Shown here: positions 26,298 through 34,898 of the stretch, in pieces
How positions within the stretch are numbered: position 1 is the stretch's first letter
Layout of the letters: the number at the start of each line of letters is the position of its first letter
Assembly: GCF_020911945.1 (NCBI RefSeq)
Contig: NZ_CP087135.1
Location: forward strand, 2,778,001-2,842,000
Direction: 5' to 3'
Origin: Flavobacterium galactosidilyticum
GTDB lineage: Bacteria; Bacteroidota; Bacteroidia; Flavobacteriales; Flavobacteriaceae
Length of the DNA stretch: 64,000 bases
Notes under the pieces: generated by a model
What the model saw: only the letters and a program-made list of their open reading frames with translations
What the model was told of the DNA's origin: nothing
The model's database searches: none
Program-made: the position numbers and the translations under genes

Positions 26298-27197
26298 CTA
26301 TTTATTAGCAGGAACATTTTGTAATTTGTTTGAAGCATATTCATATCCTGCTTTCCACCACTCTTTCATTCTGTTTCTATTAAATATCAAAGCATTGTGA
26401 GTTAAATTAATTGGAGTGTAGTAAATATTGAGTTTTACCTTATTGTCTTCCGCAGATATCTTTCCCAATAATATATCATGTTTCTCAATTTGGTCTAATT
26501 CAATTCGGAATAAATCAATCAATAATGAAAATGGATTTTTTCCAATAGCAATTTTATCTAATGTCTTTTCGGTTTCCAAAACGATAACATCAATTTCAGT
26601 AGCTCCACGAATAATAGCTTGACGAATAGGTACTAAACTCGAGAAACCACCATCACCGTAATCAAAACCTTCTTTTGAAACTAAACTCATAAATGGGATA
26701 TAATTACTTGAAATCCATACCCATTCACAAAATTCATCATACGTGCATCCATGAATAGATTTATATTCTGCTTCGTTTGTTGAAAGATTGGTAACGGTAA
26801 TAATAATGTCCGTTTTTAAAGCTTTCAATTGGTTAAATTCGGAAACAGTAAATTTTTTTTTAATATATTTTAAAAGCCTTTTGCTTTCCCCAAAAGTTCT
26901 TTTTCTTTTTAAAAATTGCCAAATAACATTCACATGGTTAATAGTGACAATATCCATCCCATTTTTATTTTTAACTACAAATGGGTTTACATTGAATATT
27001 TTCTTCATATCAACATTTGTATATATCTTATAAATCTTGTCGATATCTCCTAATGCTAAATGAGGAATCAGTAAGCTTCCTGTTGAAGTGCCTATAAAAA
27101 CATCGTATTTATTTTTCTCTATTTCTATAAGGTATTGGGCTACACCGCCCGCGAATGCTTCTTTGCTCCCTCCACCTGAAATTACTAATGCTCTCAT
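26298..27197 (-). CDS. Patatin-like phospholipase
   Basis: 299-residue serine lipase or acyl hydrolase of the patatin family. The oxyanion loop ISGGGSKEAFAGGV (about 5-18), the nucleophile elbow FIGTSTGSL (G-x-S-x-G, about 35-43) and the catalytic Asp in DYGDGGFSSLVP (DGG/DGA box, about 185-196) are all in place. There is no signal peptide and no outer-membrane barrel (unlike FplA/PlpD types), so it should be cytoplasmic. It may be co-transcribed with the beta-lactamase-like gene downstream. The true substrate is unknown. Confidence 0.92.
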   Translation of the reverse strand: MRALVISGGGSKEAFAGGVAQYLIEIEKNKYDVFIGTSTGSLLIPHLALGDIDKIYKIYTNVDMKKIFNVNPFVVKNKNGMDIVTINHVNVIWQFLKRKRTFGESKRLLKYIKKKFTVSEFNQLKALKTDIIITVTNLSTNEAEYKSIHGCTYDEFCEWVWISSNYIPFMSLVSKEGFDYGDGGFSSLVPIRQAIIRGATEIDVIVLETEKTLDKIAIGKNPFSLLIDLFRIELDQIEKHDILLGKISAEDNKVKLNIYYTPINLTHNALIFNRNRMKEWWKAGYEYASNKLQNVPANK

Positions 27198-27236
27198 AGA
27201 ATTATCCTTAATTCAAAATTAACATACGAAACGAAT

Positions 27237-29300
27237 CTATTCCTTTAATAATCTATCAAGCTGAAAACGCTCACTTTCATTTAAATCTGGTGAGATTCTT
27301 TCAAATGAAACTCTCATTTCATTATTTTTCAATAACTTTCTAATAGTGTCTCTTCCAAATTTAGAAAATTGCCACATATGATGTGTTGTTGCATTAACTA
27401 AATTTTTAAGAACAGTGTCATTTACTAATTGAAAAGTAATTAAGTTCTCCAAAGCATTCTGACGCGTGGCCGCCTCATAATTTATAGAGGAATATCCAAT
27501 TAGTTCATTGATTAAATCCTCCTTATGCTCCACATAATTTGGAGTACTTAAAGCTAATGATAACCATAAATTTCTTAAGTTATAATCATTAAATCCAATC
27601 CAATTTTTTGCTTTATCCAAATATTGAAAACGCTTGCTTGGAAAATTATTCCAAAGTGTAAATAAAGCAATTTCCTGAGTTTGATAGGACTTATCATCTA
27701 ATAAACTTTCATAATTTAATCTAAAATTTTCTGGAATATTACTCAAATTAGTGGCTACTGCTTGACGAATTTGCAAGTTAATAGTTTGTAAAGCGAGCAA
27801 TAATAATTCCTTTTTATCATCAAATTTTTCCTTTTTTATTTGGTTTAAAATAGCCTGTTTAATGGTGAAATAAACATCAGACTGCATTACTTTAGTAAAG
27901 AAATCCTTTTTGTCTAAAAATGTAGTATTTCTTAATTTATCTACTTCTAAAAACACTTTAGTAGCATTATTTTTTTCTAGTAAACTATTCGCTTCTTGAG
28001 TATTAAACGCACTAGATTCAAGCCACACTTTACTAAATTTATTCAAATCATAAGAAGAGACTTTTTTAATTTCAGCAAAGAAATCTTGAGTATTAACAGA
28101 TTTAAAAGAGTATTTTTTCAAATACGATTTTACCGCTTTTTTAAAGTTTTTTTCACCTAAAGCTTCTTGTAAAGCAAATAATGCCCAAGCTCCTTTTTGA
28201 TAGAATGTCAACGAACTCGCCTTGGGGTTCAAAACTGGAATAGTATCGGTTCTAGAGGCAAACTTCAATTGCTGAGCTGATTCATACAATTTAGAATAAA
28301 AGTAATCTTCGCCATACACTTCTTTCTCCGCAAGCAAGGCATAATAGGTAGCAAAACCTTCTTGTAGCCAATGATGTGTACTACTTTCAGCAGTGACTAA
28401 ATCTCCAAACCATTGATGTGCTAATTCATGTGCATTAACATTAGTATAATTTCGATCTATAAAACCTATTGAATCGACTACATAGCGTGTTGAAAATAAA
28501 GTGGCCGAAGTGTTTTCCATTCCTGCATATAAAAAATCACGAACAGGAACTTGCTTATAAATTTCCCAAGGATACTTCACTCCTATTTCTTTTTCAAGGA
28601 AATCAAACATCGTTTTTGAATAGCGATAAGTAGTTTCAAATCTAGATTGATCTTTCGGTTCATAATACATCTCCAAAGGAATTCCAGAATGAGATAATTG
28701 TGTTTGTTTTTCAAATTTTCCAATGGCCAACATCAATAAATAGGAACTCATAGGCTGTTGCATTCGGTAATTCCAAATAGAAAAGCCACCTAATTCCGAT
28801 TTTAAATCTAATTTACCGTTAGAAATAACTTGATATTCATTTTTGAAAGAAATATCTAAATTAAATATCACCTTTTCATTCACATCATCAAAACTAGGAA
28901 ACCAATGACTGGTGTATTTCCCTTGTCCTTGTGTCCAAATTTGTAAATTGTCTTTCTCTTCTGATCCAACAAAATATAGCGTTTGTTTTGGAGTAGCTGA
29001 ATACGTGAAAATCAGTATGTTTTTTCCTTTTTTGAATGGGAAAATGATTTGTAATTGCTTTTGAGTATTGCTATAATTGACTTCCTTTCCGTTGAGTTTT
29101 AAATTATAAAATGTCATGTTTTGCGCATCAATTTTAATGGTATCAATAGGCTTTAACACATCAAAATCATATTGTACATCACCTGAAACAGCTCTATCCG
29201 TTGGATTTATGTGAATTTTTCCTAAAACCGTTTTAAAATCAACAAATTGAGTTTGCTGAGAAAAAACAAAAGAACTTATAAGAAGGAATAAATATTTCAT
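27237..29300 (-). CDS. M1-family zinc aminopeptidase, exported
   Basis: Zinc metallopeptidase of the aminopeptidase N type. I prefer ATG 29300 (MKYLFLLISSFVFSQQ, a clean signal peptide) to the ATG six bases upstream. The 687-residue protein has the N-terminal beta domain (about 15-200), the substrate-recognition GAMEN motif as YAGMENTSA (about 268-276), the zinc site HELAHQWFGD (about 303-312) with the distal Glu in WLQEGFATYYA, and a C-terminal helical HEAT-like region (about 470-685). Family members are often longer (about 850); this is the short form. It has its own promoter at 29325 and is divergent from the DPH6-like gene. Confidence 0.93.
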   Translation of the reverse strand: MKYLFLLISSFVFSQQTQFVDFKTVLGKIHINPTDRAVSGDVQYDFDVLKPIDTIKIDAQNMTFYNLKLNGKEVNYSNTQKQLQIIFPFKKGKNILIFTYSATPKQTLYFVGSEEKDNLQIWTQGQGKYTSHWFPSFDDVNEKVIFNLDISFKNEYQVISNGKLDLKSELGGFSIWNYRMQQPMSSYLLMLAIGKFEKQTQLSHSGIPLEMYYEPKDQSRFETTYRYSKTMFDFLEKEIGVKYPWEIYKQVPVRDFLYAGMENTSATLFSTRYVVDSIGFIDRNYTNVNAHELAHQWFGDLVTAESSTHHWLQEGFATYYALLAEKEVYGEDYFYSKLYESAQQLKFASRTDTIPVLNPKASSLTFYQKGAWALFALQEALGEKNFKKAVKSYLKKYSFKSVNTQDFFAEIKKVSSYDLNKFSKVWLESSAFNTQEANSLLEKNNATKVFLEVDKLRNTTFLDKKDFFTKVMQSDVYFTIKQAILNQIKKEKFDDKKELLLLALQTINLQIRQAVATNLSNIPENFRLNYESLLDDKSYQTQEIALFTLWNNFPSKRFQYLDKAKNWIGFNDYNLRNLWLSLALSTPNYVEHKEDLINELIGYSSINYEAATRQNALENLITFQLVNDTVLKNLVNATTHHMWQFSKFGRDTIRKLLKNNEMRVSFERISPDLNESERFQLDRLLKE

Positions 29301-29324
29301 TGGCATTATTTTATACTAAAAACT

Positions 29325-29332
29325 CAAAGTTA
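29325..29332 (-). promoter_or_regulatory. -7 promoter element of the M1 aminopeptidase gene
   Basis: TAACTTTG on the minus strand, 25 bases before ATG 29300. Confidence 0.6.
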
Positions 29333-29401
29333 CAATGATTTGTCAAACTAATCGATGGAATAACGTAAGTTTACGACTTGAAAAACTACAATATATTTAC
29401 A

Positions 29402-30139
29402 TTGAAAACGAAAGCAATATTTAACTGGAGCAGCGGAAAAGATTCTGCTTTAGCATTATACAAAGTACTACAAAATTCTGAATTTGAAATCACATACCTA
29501 CTAACAAGCGTAAACAAAGAATTTCAGCGCATTTCGATGCATGGCGTGCGAGTTGAGCTTTTAGAGCAACAAGCTAAAAGTCTCGGACTACCGCTTGAAA
29601 TCATGCAAATTCCTGAAATGCCTACCATGGAAGCGTATGAAAATGTCATGACTGAAACATTAACTAAGCTGAAAAACCAAGGCGTTACGCACTCCATTTT
29701 TGGAGATATTTTACTGGAAGATTTACGTAAATATAGAGAGAAACAATTAGCCAAAATAGGTTTTGAAGCTATTTTTCCGCTTTGGCAAATACCTACAGCA
29801 GATTTGATTCAAGAGTTTATAGCTTTGGGATTTAAGACTATTGTAGTTTGTGTCAACGAGCGTTTTTTAGACAAAAGTTTTGTGGGTCGTGTAATAGATC
29901 AAGATTTTATCAATGATTTACCGGAAAATGTAGATCTATGTGGTGAAAATGGTGAATTCCATACTTTCACTTTTGATGGACCTATTTTCTCTAAACCAAT
30001 CGATTTTGAAGTTGGCGAAATTGTGTATCGAAAATATGAAAAACCAAAACAAGAAGAATCGTCAGAAACAGCATGTGACACGGCAAGTCCCGATGTATTT
30101 GATTTTGGGTTTTGGTATTGTGATTTGATCGCTAAATAA
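29402..30139 (+). CDS. DPH6-like ATP pyrophosphatase (DUF71 family)
   Basis: 245-residue adenine-nucleotide alpha-hydrolase of the DUF71/COG2102 family. The PP-loop FNWSSGKDSALALYK opens the protein, and CVNERFLDKSFVGR, CGENGEFHTFTFDGP and a C-terminal GFWYCDL segment follow, all conserved in the family. Databases often name it diphthine-ammonia ligase, but bacteria have no diphthamide, so the reaction here is unknown; a proposed role for some bacterial members is in B12 salvage. No ATG is available: I place the start at TTG 29402, giving MKTKAIFNW as expected for relatives. A TTG at 29378 would add eight residues. Confidence 0.86.
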   Translation: MKTKAIFNWSSGKDSALALYKVLQNSEFEITYLLTSVNKEFQRISMHGVRVELLEQQAKSLGLPLEIMQIPEMPTMEAYENVMTETLTKLKNQGVTHSIFGDILLEDLRKYREKQLAKIGFEAIFPLWQIPTADLIQEFIALGFKTIVVCVNERFLDKSFVGRVIDQDFINDLPENVDLCGENGEFHTFTFDGPIFSKPIDFEVGEIVYRKYEKPKQEESSETACDTASPDVFDFGFWYCDLIAK

Positions 30140-30157
30140 ACAAACGCTGCCATTTTT

Positions 30158-30217
30158 GTCACGCTGGAAGCGTCCCAACTTTCAAGAGCAACTTAATTGA
30201 GATGCTTTCAGCATAAC
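30158..30217. repeat. REP-like imperfect palindrome
   Basis: GTCACGCTGGAAGCGTCCC (30158-30176) and GAGATGCTTTCAGCATAAC (30199-30217) can pair over all 19 positions; the five differences are all transitions that leave G-T pairs, so the hairpin is kept. It lies between two convergent genes, the usual place of REP elements. No gene is inside. Confidence 0.68.
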
Positions 30218-30235
30218 AAACTAGGTAAAAATAAA

Positions 30236-30781
30236 CTATCTCTCTTCATACATTTTTAATAGTTGCGTTACTGTATTCCAATTGCGAATCGTAGCGATTA
30301 CATTCAATTTTTTCTCAATGTATTTTTGATCAAAACGGGTTTTAACAGCTCCAACTGCATATTTTATAAAAATTTTGTTGCCGTCAATACTGGCTTCATC
30401 AGGTTTGAATTGACTAATTCTTAAGTCATTCATGCTCGTGCTTGATAAAGTAGTGGAAATAAAAGCAACATATAATTTTTTAAAATCTACATCTTTCTCT
30501 TTCAGGAAGGGATTGTTTTTAAAACAGGAATCTAAATCTGCTTTGCTTATAACCACGACCGGAACTTCATGACCAAAAACCTTGAAAATTTCTTGCTTTA
30601 TTTTGAAACCAACAGCTGCAGCACTTTCTTCTTCAGTATCTACAAAAACATTTCCAGATTGAATATAGGTTAGAACATTTTGAAAACCTATAGCTTCCAA
30701 AGTCGTTTTTAGAGCGTCCATTTTGATCATGCTATGACCGGAAACGTTGATTCCACGTAGTAATGCGAGATGAGTAGTCAT
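30236..30781 (-). CDS. DUF1697 family protein
   Basis: 181-residue cytoplasmic protein of unknown function. The opening LALLRGINVSGHSMIKM (about 5-21) and VLTYIQSGNVFVDT (about 36-49) are the signature of DUF1697, as is the closing region with TRFDQKYIEKKLNVIATIRNWNTV split around the conserved TxRNW. The family has a ferredoxin-like double fold in solved structures, and no activity has been established. It is convergent with the DPH6-like gene, with a REP-like hairpin between them. Confidence 0.92.
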   Translation of the reverse strand: MTTHLALLRGINVSGHSMIKMDALKTTLEAIGFQNVLTYIQSGNVFVDTEEESAAAVGFKIKQEIFKVFGHEVPVVVISKADLDSCFKNNPFLKEKDVDFKKLYVAFISTTLSSTSMNDLRISQFKPDEASIDGNKIFIKYAVGAVKTRFDQKYIEKKLNVIATIRNWNTVTQLLKMYEER

Positions 30782-30835
30782 ATTTTATGTATTTCTGAAG
30801 TGATTTTGATTTTGGAGGAATAATTATTGAAAATA

Positions 30836-31282
30836 TTAGATTTTCACTTTTACAACCACTTTTTTTACTTTGGCAATTTGATCTAATTTCACTCCTGGTC
30901 TATGAAGATCTTCTGGGAAAAAGATTGTAAACATTCCCTCTTCGACCTTAAGCATCGAAGTTTCTGCTTTATAAAAAGTATAATCTTTTTCTAAATTTTC
31001 TTCGACAACTACTTGGTCATTTAGGAAGGCTACTCCCATCAACTCAGTTCCTTTAATAATATATTGAATGTCAATGTATTTATGATGGCTTTCTAAAACA
31101 CAATCTTGCTCTTCTTTAGTATCGTATTCTTGCACAATTGCAAAAATATTGTCGTTGTCAATTTCATATTTCCCAGATTCAATGGCTACTAAATCAGTAT
31201 TGGTTATAAACTCAAATCCTTTCAATAACCTACTCGTTAGCGTACTGTATAATCTGTAATTCTCTATTTTATCAACAACCAT
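30836..31282 (-). CDS. YhcH/YjgK/YiaL family protein (DUF386)
   Basis: 148-residue small cupin-like beta-barrel protein. Relatives sit in sialic acid or pentose operons and are thought to act on sugar anomers (NanQ type); here no sugar operon is adjacent. Family features are visible: a conserved LESHHKYIDIQYIIKG segment (about 83-98), which carries the metal-binding His and the hydrophobic core strand, and FTIFFPEDLHRPGV (about 118-131), with a further His. It lies 54 bases upstream of DUF1697 on the same strand and has its own promoter at 31308. Confidence 0.9.
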   Translation of the reverse strand: MVVDKIENYRLYSTLTSRLLKGFEFITNTDLVAIESGKYEIDNDNIFAIVQEYDTKEEQDCVLESHHKYIDIQYIIKGTELMGVAFLNDQVVVEENLEKDYTFYKAETSMLKVEEGMFTIFFPEDLHRPGVKLDQIAKVKKVVVKVKI

Positions 31283-31307
31283 TCTGTGTTTTATTTATAT
31301 TCGATTT

Positions 31308-31315
31308 CAAAGATA
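31308..31315 (-). promoter_or_regulatory. -7 promoter element of the YhcH-type gene
   Basis: TATCTTTG on the minus strand, 26 bases before the ATG at 31282. Confidence 0.62.
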
Positions 31316-31372
31316 TATTGAATTATAACCATTTCCAAAACAATCGTATTTCCAAATTTCCAAACAAACCCC

Positions 31373-31380
31373 TATCTTCG
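31373..31380 (+). promoter_or_regulatory. Possible -7 promoter element of recG
   Basis: TATCTTCG differs at one position from TAnnTTTG and lies 67 bases before ATG 31448, divergent from the YhcH promoter. Confidence 0.4.
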
Positions 31381-31447
31381 CTTTTTGAACGAAAAATGAT
31401 TATCGGGTAAAAGGAATTTACTCTAAAATCAATATTTAAAAACACAC

Positions 31448-33556
31448 ATGTCTAACAACCTCCTACTTACCCAAATAGAATACTTAAAAGGCGTTGGTCC
31501 AAGTCGGGGCGAATTGCTTCGTAAGGAATTGGGAATTCATAAGTATGCAGATTTAGTTAATTTTTTTCCAAATAGATATATAGATAGAACGCGTTATTAC
31601 AAAATAAATGAACTGCAAAATAACGGTGCTGAAGTTCAGATTATTGGAAAAATTATAAATATTAAAACAGTTGAATTTGGTAAAAACCAAAAACGGCTAG
31701 TTGCTACATTTGTTGATGATACGGGACAAATGGAACTCGTTTGGTTTCAAGGACACAAATGGATTAGAGAAAGTTTAAAATTGAATGAAGTTTGTGTGAT
31801 TTATGGGAAATGTACTTCTTTTGGAAGTACATTTAACATGGCGCATCCGGAAATTGAATTAATGACGGAGCATAAGCAAAGCCTTCGTTCTGCTATGCAA
31901 CCCGTTTATCCATCGACAGAAACATTGACAAATCGTGGAGTTTCTAATAAAGTCATTAATAAAATGATGCAGCAGTTGTTTGTTGAAACTCAAAATTTAT
32001 TCACGGAGACTTTACCTGATTATCTGATTGCTGAACTAAAACTGATTTCAAAAAAAGAAGCGCTATTCAACATTCATTTCCCCAAGAGTACCGAAGCTTT
32101 GGCGAAAGCCAAATTTCGCTTAGTCTTTGAAGAATTGTTCTTTATCCAATTACAATTAATTACCAAAAATCTCATTCAAAAGCATAAAATAAAAGGCCAC
32201 CCTTTTACAAAAGTGGGTGAATATTTTAATGATTTTTATCAGAATCATTTGCCTTTTGAACTTACTAATGCGCAAAAAAGAGTAATAAAAGAGATAAGAA
32301 ATGACATGGGTAGCAATGCCCAAATGAACCGATTGTTACAAGGAGATGTAGGTTCTGGGAAAACAATTGTTGCTTTTATGAGCATGCTTTTAGCACTTGA
32401 TAATGGCTTTCAAGCTTGCTTGATGGCACCCACAGAAATCTTAGCAAACCAGCATTTTATTGGTTTATCAGAATTGGCACAGACCATAAATATTAATATT
32501 CGAATTCTTACGGGCTCCACTAAAATAGCACAACGCAGAATAATTCATGAAGAGCTGGAAAACGGAACTTTAGATATTCTTATTGGAACGCATGCTTTAA
32601 TAGAAGATAAAGTAAAATTTAAGAACTTAGGTCTGGCAGTAATTGATGAGCAACATCGTTTTGGTGTTGAACAACGTTCAAAACTATGGAAGAAAAATAC
32701 GATTCCACCTCATGTTTTAGTCATGACCGCCACTCCTATTCCACGAACATTAGCAATGAGTTTGTATGGTAATTTAGACATTTCAGTGATTGACGAATTA
32801 CCACCTGGAAGAAAACCAATTCAAACCGTACATCGATTTGACAGCAACCGTTTGCGGGTATGGAAATTCTTGAGAGATGAAATCGCTTTAGGTCGCCAAA
32901 TCTATATTGTATATCCGTTGATTCAAGAATCTGAAAAAATGGATTATAAAGATTTAATGGATGGTTACGAAAGTATTTCTAGAGATTTCCCTTTGCCACA
33001 ATACTCTATTTCTATCTTGCATGGAAAGATGAAACCGGCTGATAAAGACGCTGAAATGAAACGTTTCTCCGAAGGTAAAACCAATATTATGGTCGCGACA
33101 ACCGTAATTGAAGTCGGTGTTAATGTGCCTAATGCGAGCGTAATGATTATAGAAAGTGCGGAACGTTTTGGATTGTCACAGCTCCATCAACTTCGGGGTC
33201 GAGTGGGTCGTGGTGCAGAACAAAGTTACTGTATATTAATGACTAGCCATAAAATGAGTGCTGATAGCAAAACCAGAATGGAAACGATGGTTAGCACGAA
33301 TGACGGTTTCGAAATTGCCGAAGTCGACTTAAAACTTCGTGGTCCCGGAAATTTGATGGGAACGCAACAGAGCGGTGTACTTAGCCTACAAATTGCAGAT
33401 TTAGTTAGAGATCGAGATACTTTGGCTTTAGCCAGAAATTATGCTATGAAATTGTTGAAGGAAGATCCTGCAATGCAAAAACTAGAACATAGTGCATTAA
33501 GAGTCGTTTTCATTGAAATGACCAAGAAGAAAAACATCTGGAACTACATTAGCTGA
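31448..33556 (+). CDS. recG: ATP-dependent DNA helicase RecG
   Basis: Branch-migrating helicase that reverses stalled replication forks and processes recombination intermediates. The 702-residue protein has the N-terminal wedge/OB domain (about 1-190, opening with YLKGVGPSRGELLRKELGI), a helicase core with Walker A QGDVGSGKTIVA (about 297-308), motif II VIDEQHRFGVEQR (DEQH variant of RecG), motif III VMTATPIPRTLAMS and the C-terminal helicase domain with RLSQLHQLRGRVGR-type motif VI. The closing LRGPGNLMGTQQSG is RecG-specific. Length and domain order are normal. Confidence 0.96.
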   Translation: MSNNLLLTQIEYLKGVGPSRGELLRKELGIHKYADLVNFFPNRYIDRTRYYKINELQNNGAEVQIIGKIINIKTVEFGKNQKRLVATFVDDTGQMELVWFQGHKWIRESLKLNEVCVIYGKCTSFGSTFNMAHPEIELMTEHKQSLRSAMQPVYPSTETLTNRGVSNKVINKMMQQLFVETQNLFTETLPDYLIAELKLISKKEALFNIHFPKSTEALAKAKFRLVFEELFFIQLQLITKNLIQKHKIKGHPFTKVGEYFNDFYQNHLPFELTNAQKRVIKEIRNDMGSNAQMNRLLQGDVGSGKTIVAFMSMLLALDNGFQACLMAPTEILANQHFIGLSELAQTININIRILTGSTKIAQRRIIHEELENGTLDILIGTHALIEDKVKFKNLGLAVIDEQHRFGVEQRSKLWKKNTIPPHVLVMTATPIPRTLAMSLYGNLDISVIDELPPGRKPIQTVHRFDSNRLRVWKFLRDEIALGRQIYIVYPLIQESEKMDYKDLMDGYESISRDFPLPQYSISILHGKMKPADKDAEMKRFSEGKTNIMVATTVIEVGVNVPNASVMIIESAERFGLSQLHQLRGRVGRGAEQSYCILMTSHKMSADSKTRMETMVSTNDGFEIAEVDLKLRGPGNLMGTQQSGVLSLQIADLVRDRDTLALARNYAMKLLKEDPAMQKLEHSALRVVFIEMTKKKNIWNYIS

Positions 33557-33595
33557 TCTTTTTTTTAGCTCCCATTTAAACCTAAACCGTTTTTT

Positions 33596-33620
33596 AAAGT
33601 CTTATTACTCTAAGACTTTT
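33596..33620 (+). terminator. Hairpin terminator after recG
   Basis: AAAGTCTTA / TAAGACTTT (33596-33604, 33611-33619) is a 9-bp stem with a 6-base loop, but only a short T run follows. Probable recG terminator. Confidence 0.6.
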
Positions 33621-33718
33621 AAAGATTCAGAAATTGAATTTTTTATGTTTTAATTAATATTTGTATGTACAAGTGTTAAATAATAATTAACATATCAACT
33701 ATTTACAATACTAAAAAC

Positions 33719-33726
33719 TAAATTTG
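33719..33726 (+). promoter_or_regulatory. -7 promoter element of the RND operon at 33780
   Basis: TAAATTTG fits TAnnTTTG and lies 53 bases before ATG 33780, leaving a leader of about 50 bases. Confidence 0.6.
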
Positions 33727-33779
33727 TTTTTGTCGAAATAATAAAAATTGATACCTATTCTTACTTTATAAATTAAAAT

Positions 33780-34838
33780 ATGAAAATTAAATACCTAGTT
33801 TACACATTATTAGCTGTTGGAATTATTGGATTTATTGGCTACCGAATCAACTCTAACAGTAGTAAGGGCGGAGATTCAAAAAGTCCAAAAGGAAAGTCTA
33901 AATCGATTACCGTAAATGGAATCGTTGTAAAATATGAGACTTTTGACAATAATTTATCGCTTTCGGGTTCCATTGAAGCTAATGAACAAGTAGAAATTCG
34001 CAGTGAAGTGTCAGGAATTGTGGAAGGAATTTATTTTCAGGAAGGAAGCTTTGTAAATAAAGGTCAAGTACTTTTTAAAGTGAATGATATTGAGTTAAGA
34101 GCGCAATTACGACAAACTTCAACTAAAGAAGGATTAGCAGCAGAAAACGAAAGAAGAGCAAAATTACTTTTGCAAAAAGAAGCAATTAGTCAAGAAGAAT
34201 ATGATTTAGCTAGAGCCGATTTAAAATCAGCGCAAGCGCAAAGTCAATTGATTCAGGCACAAATTGCAAAAACATCTGTTAGAGCGCCATTTTCAGGGAA
34301 AATTGGTTTACGTTCCATATCACCTGGAACCTATATTACTCCTGCGATTTTAGTTACCAAATTAGTTAATACAGGCAAATTGAAAATTACTTTTTCTATT
34401 CCAGAAAAATATGCAAGTCAGGTTAAGACAAATACTACAATAAGCTTTAAAGTTGCAGGTTCTCAAAATAGATATTCTGCAAAAATTTATGCTATCGAAC
34501 CAGAAATTGCAGTTGCAACAAGAACTTTACAAGTTCGTGCGATTGCTGAAAATAAAGATGGAAAATTGTTACCAGGAACATTTGCTGATGTAGAATTACC
34601 TCTAGACATCATTAAAGACGCAATTGTAGTTCCTACTGAAGCCATTATCCCTATACAAAATGGGAAGAAAATTTTTATCACTACTAATGGATTAGCAAAA
34701 GAAATAATGATAGAAACGGCTACAAGAACAGAGACTTCTGTTTTAGTGCTTTCTGGCCTAAAAGAGGGAGATACCGTTTTGACAAATGGCGTAATGGCAT
34801 TAAAAAATGACGATCCAGTTAAAGTTATTGTAAAGTAA
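33780..34838 (+). CDS. Efflux RND periplasmic adaptor subunit
   Basis: 352-residue membrane-fusion protein bridging the RND pump and TolC duct. An uncleaved N-terminal helix (about 5-22) anchors it. The barrel-sandwich (lipoyl) half-domain EIRSEVSGIVEGIYFQEGSFV (split around the conserved SGI-GI pattern, about 70-90), a short alpha-hairpin (about 105-155, rich in Ala/Gln/Glu), the returning half VRAPFSGKIGLRSISPGTYI and the beta-barrel and membrane-proximal domains follow in order. The hairpin is short, typical of adaptors with HAE1-type pumps. First gene of a three-gene operon. Confidence 0.94.
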   Translation: MKIKYLVYTLLAVGIIGFIGYRINSNSSKGGDSKSPKGKSKSITVNGIVVKYETFDNNLSLSGSIEANEQVEIRSEVSGIVEGIYFQEGSFVNKGQVLFKVNDIELRAQLRQTSTKEGLAAENERRAKLLLQKEAISQEEYDLARADLKSAQAQSQLIQAQIAKTSVRAPFSGKIGLRSISPGTYITPAILVTKLVNTGKLKITFSIPEKYASQVKTNTTISFKVAGSQNRYSAKIYAIEPEIAVATRTLQVRAIAENKDGKLLPGTFADVELPLDIIKDAIVVPTEAIIPIQNGKKIFITTNGLAKEIMIETATRTETSVLVLSGLKEGDTVLTNGVMALKNDDPVKVIVK

Positions 34839-34898
34839 AATATGCTCGTAGATTACTTTTTCAAATCTAAAGGCAGCAATCAAAAATCTAAAATCTAA

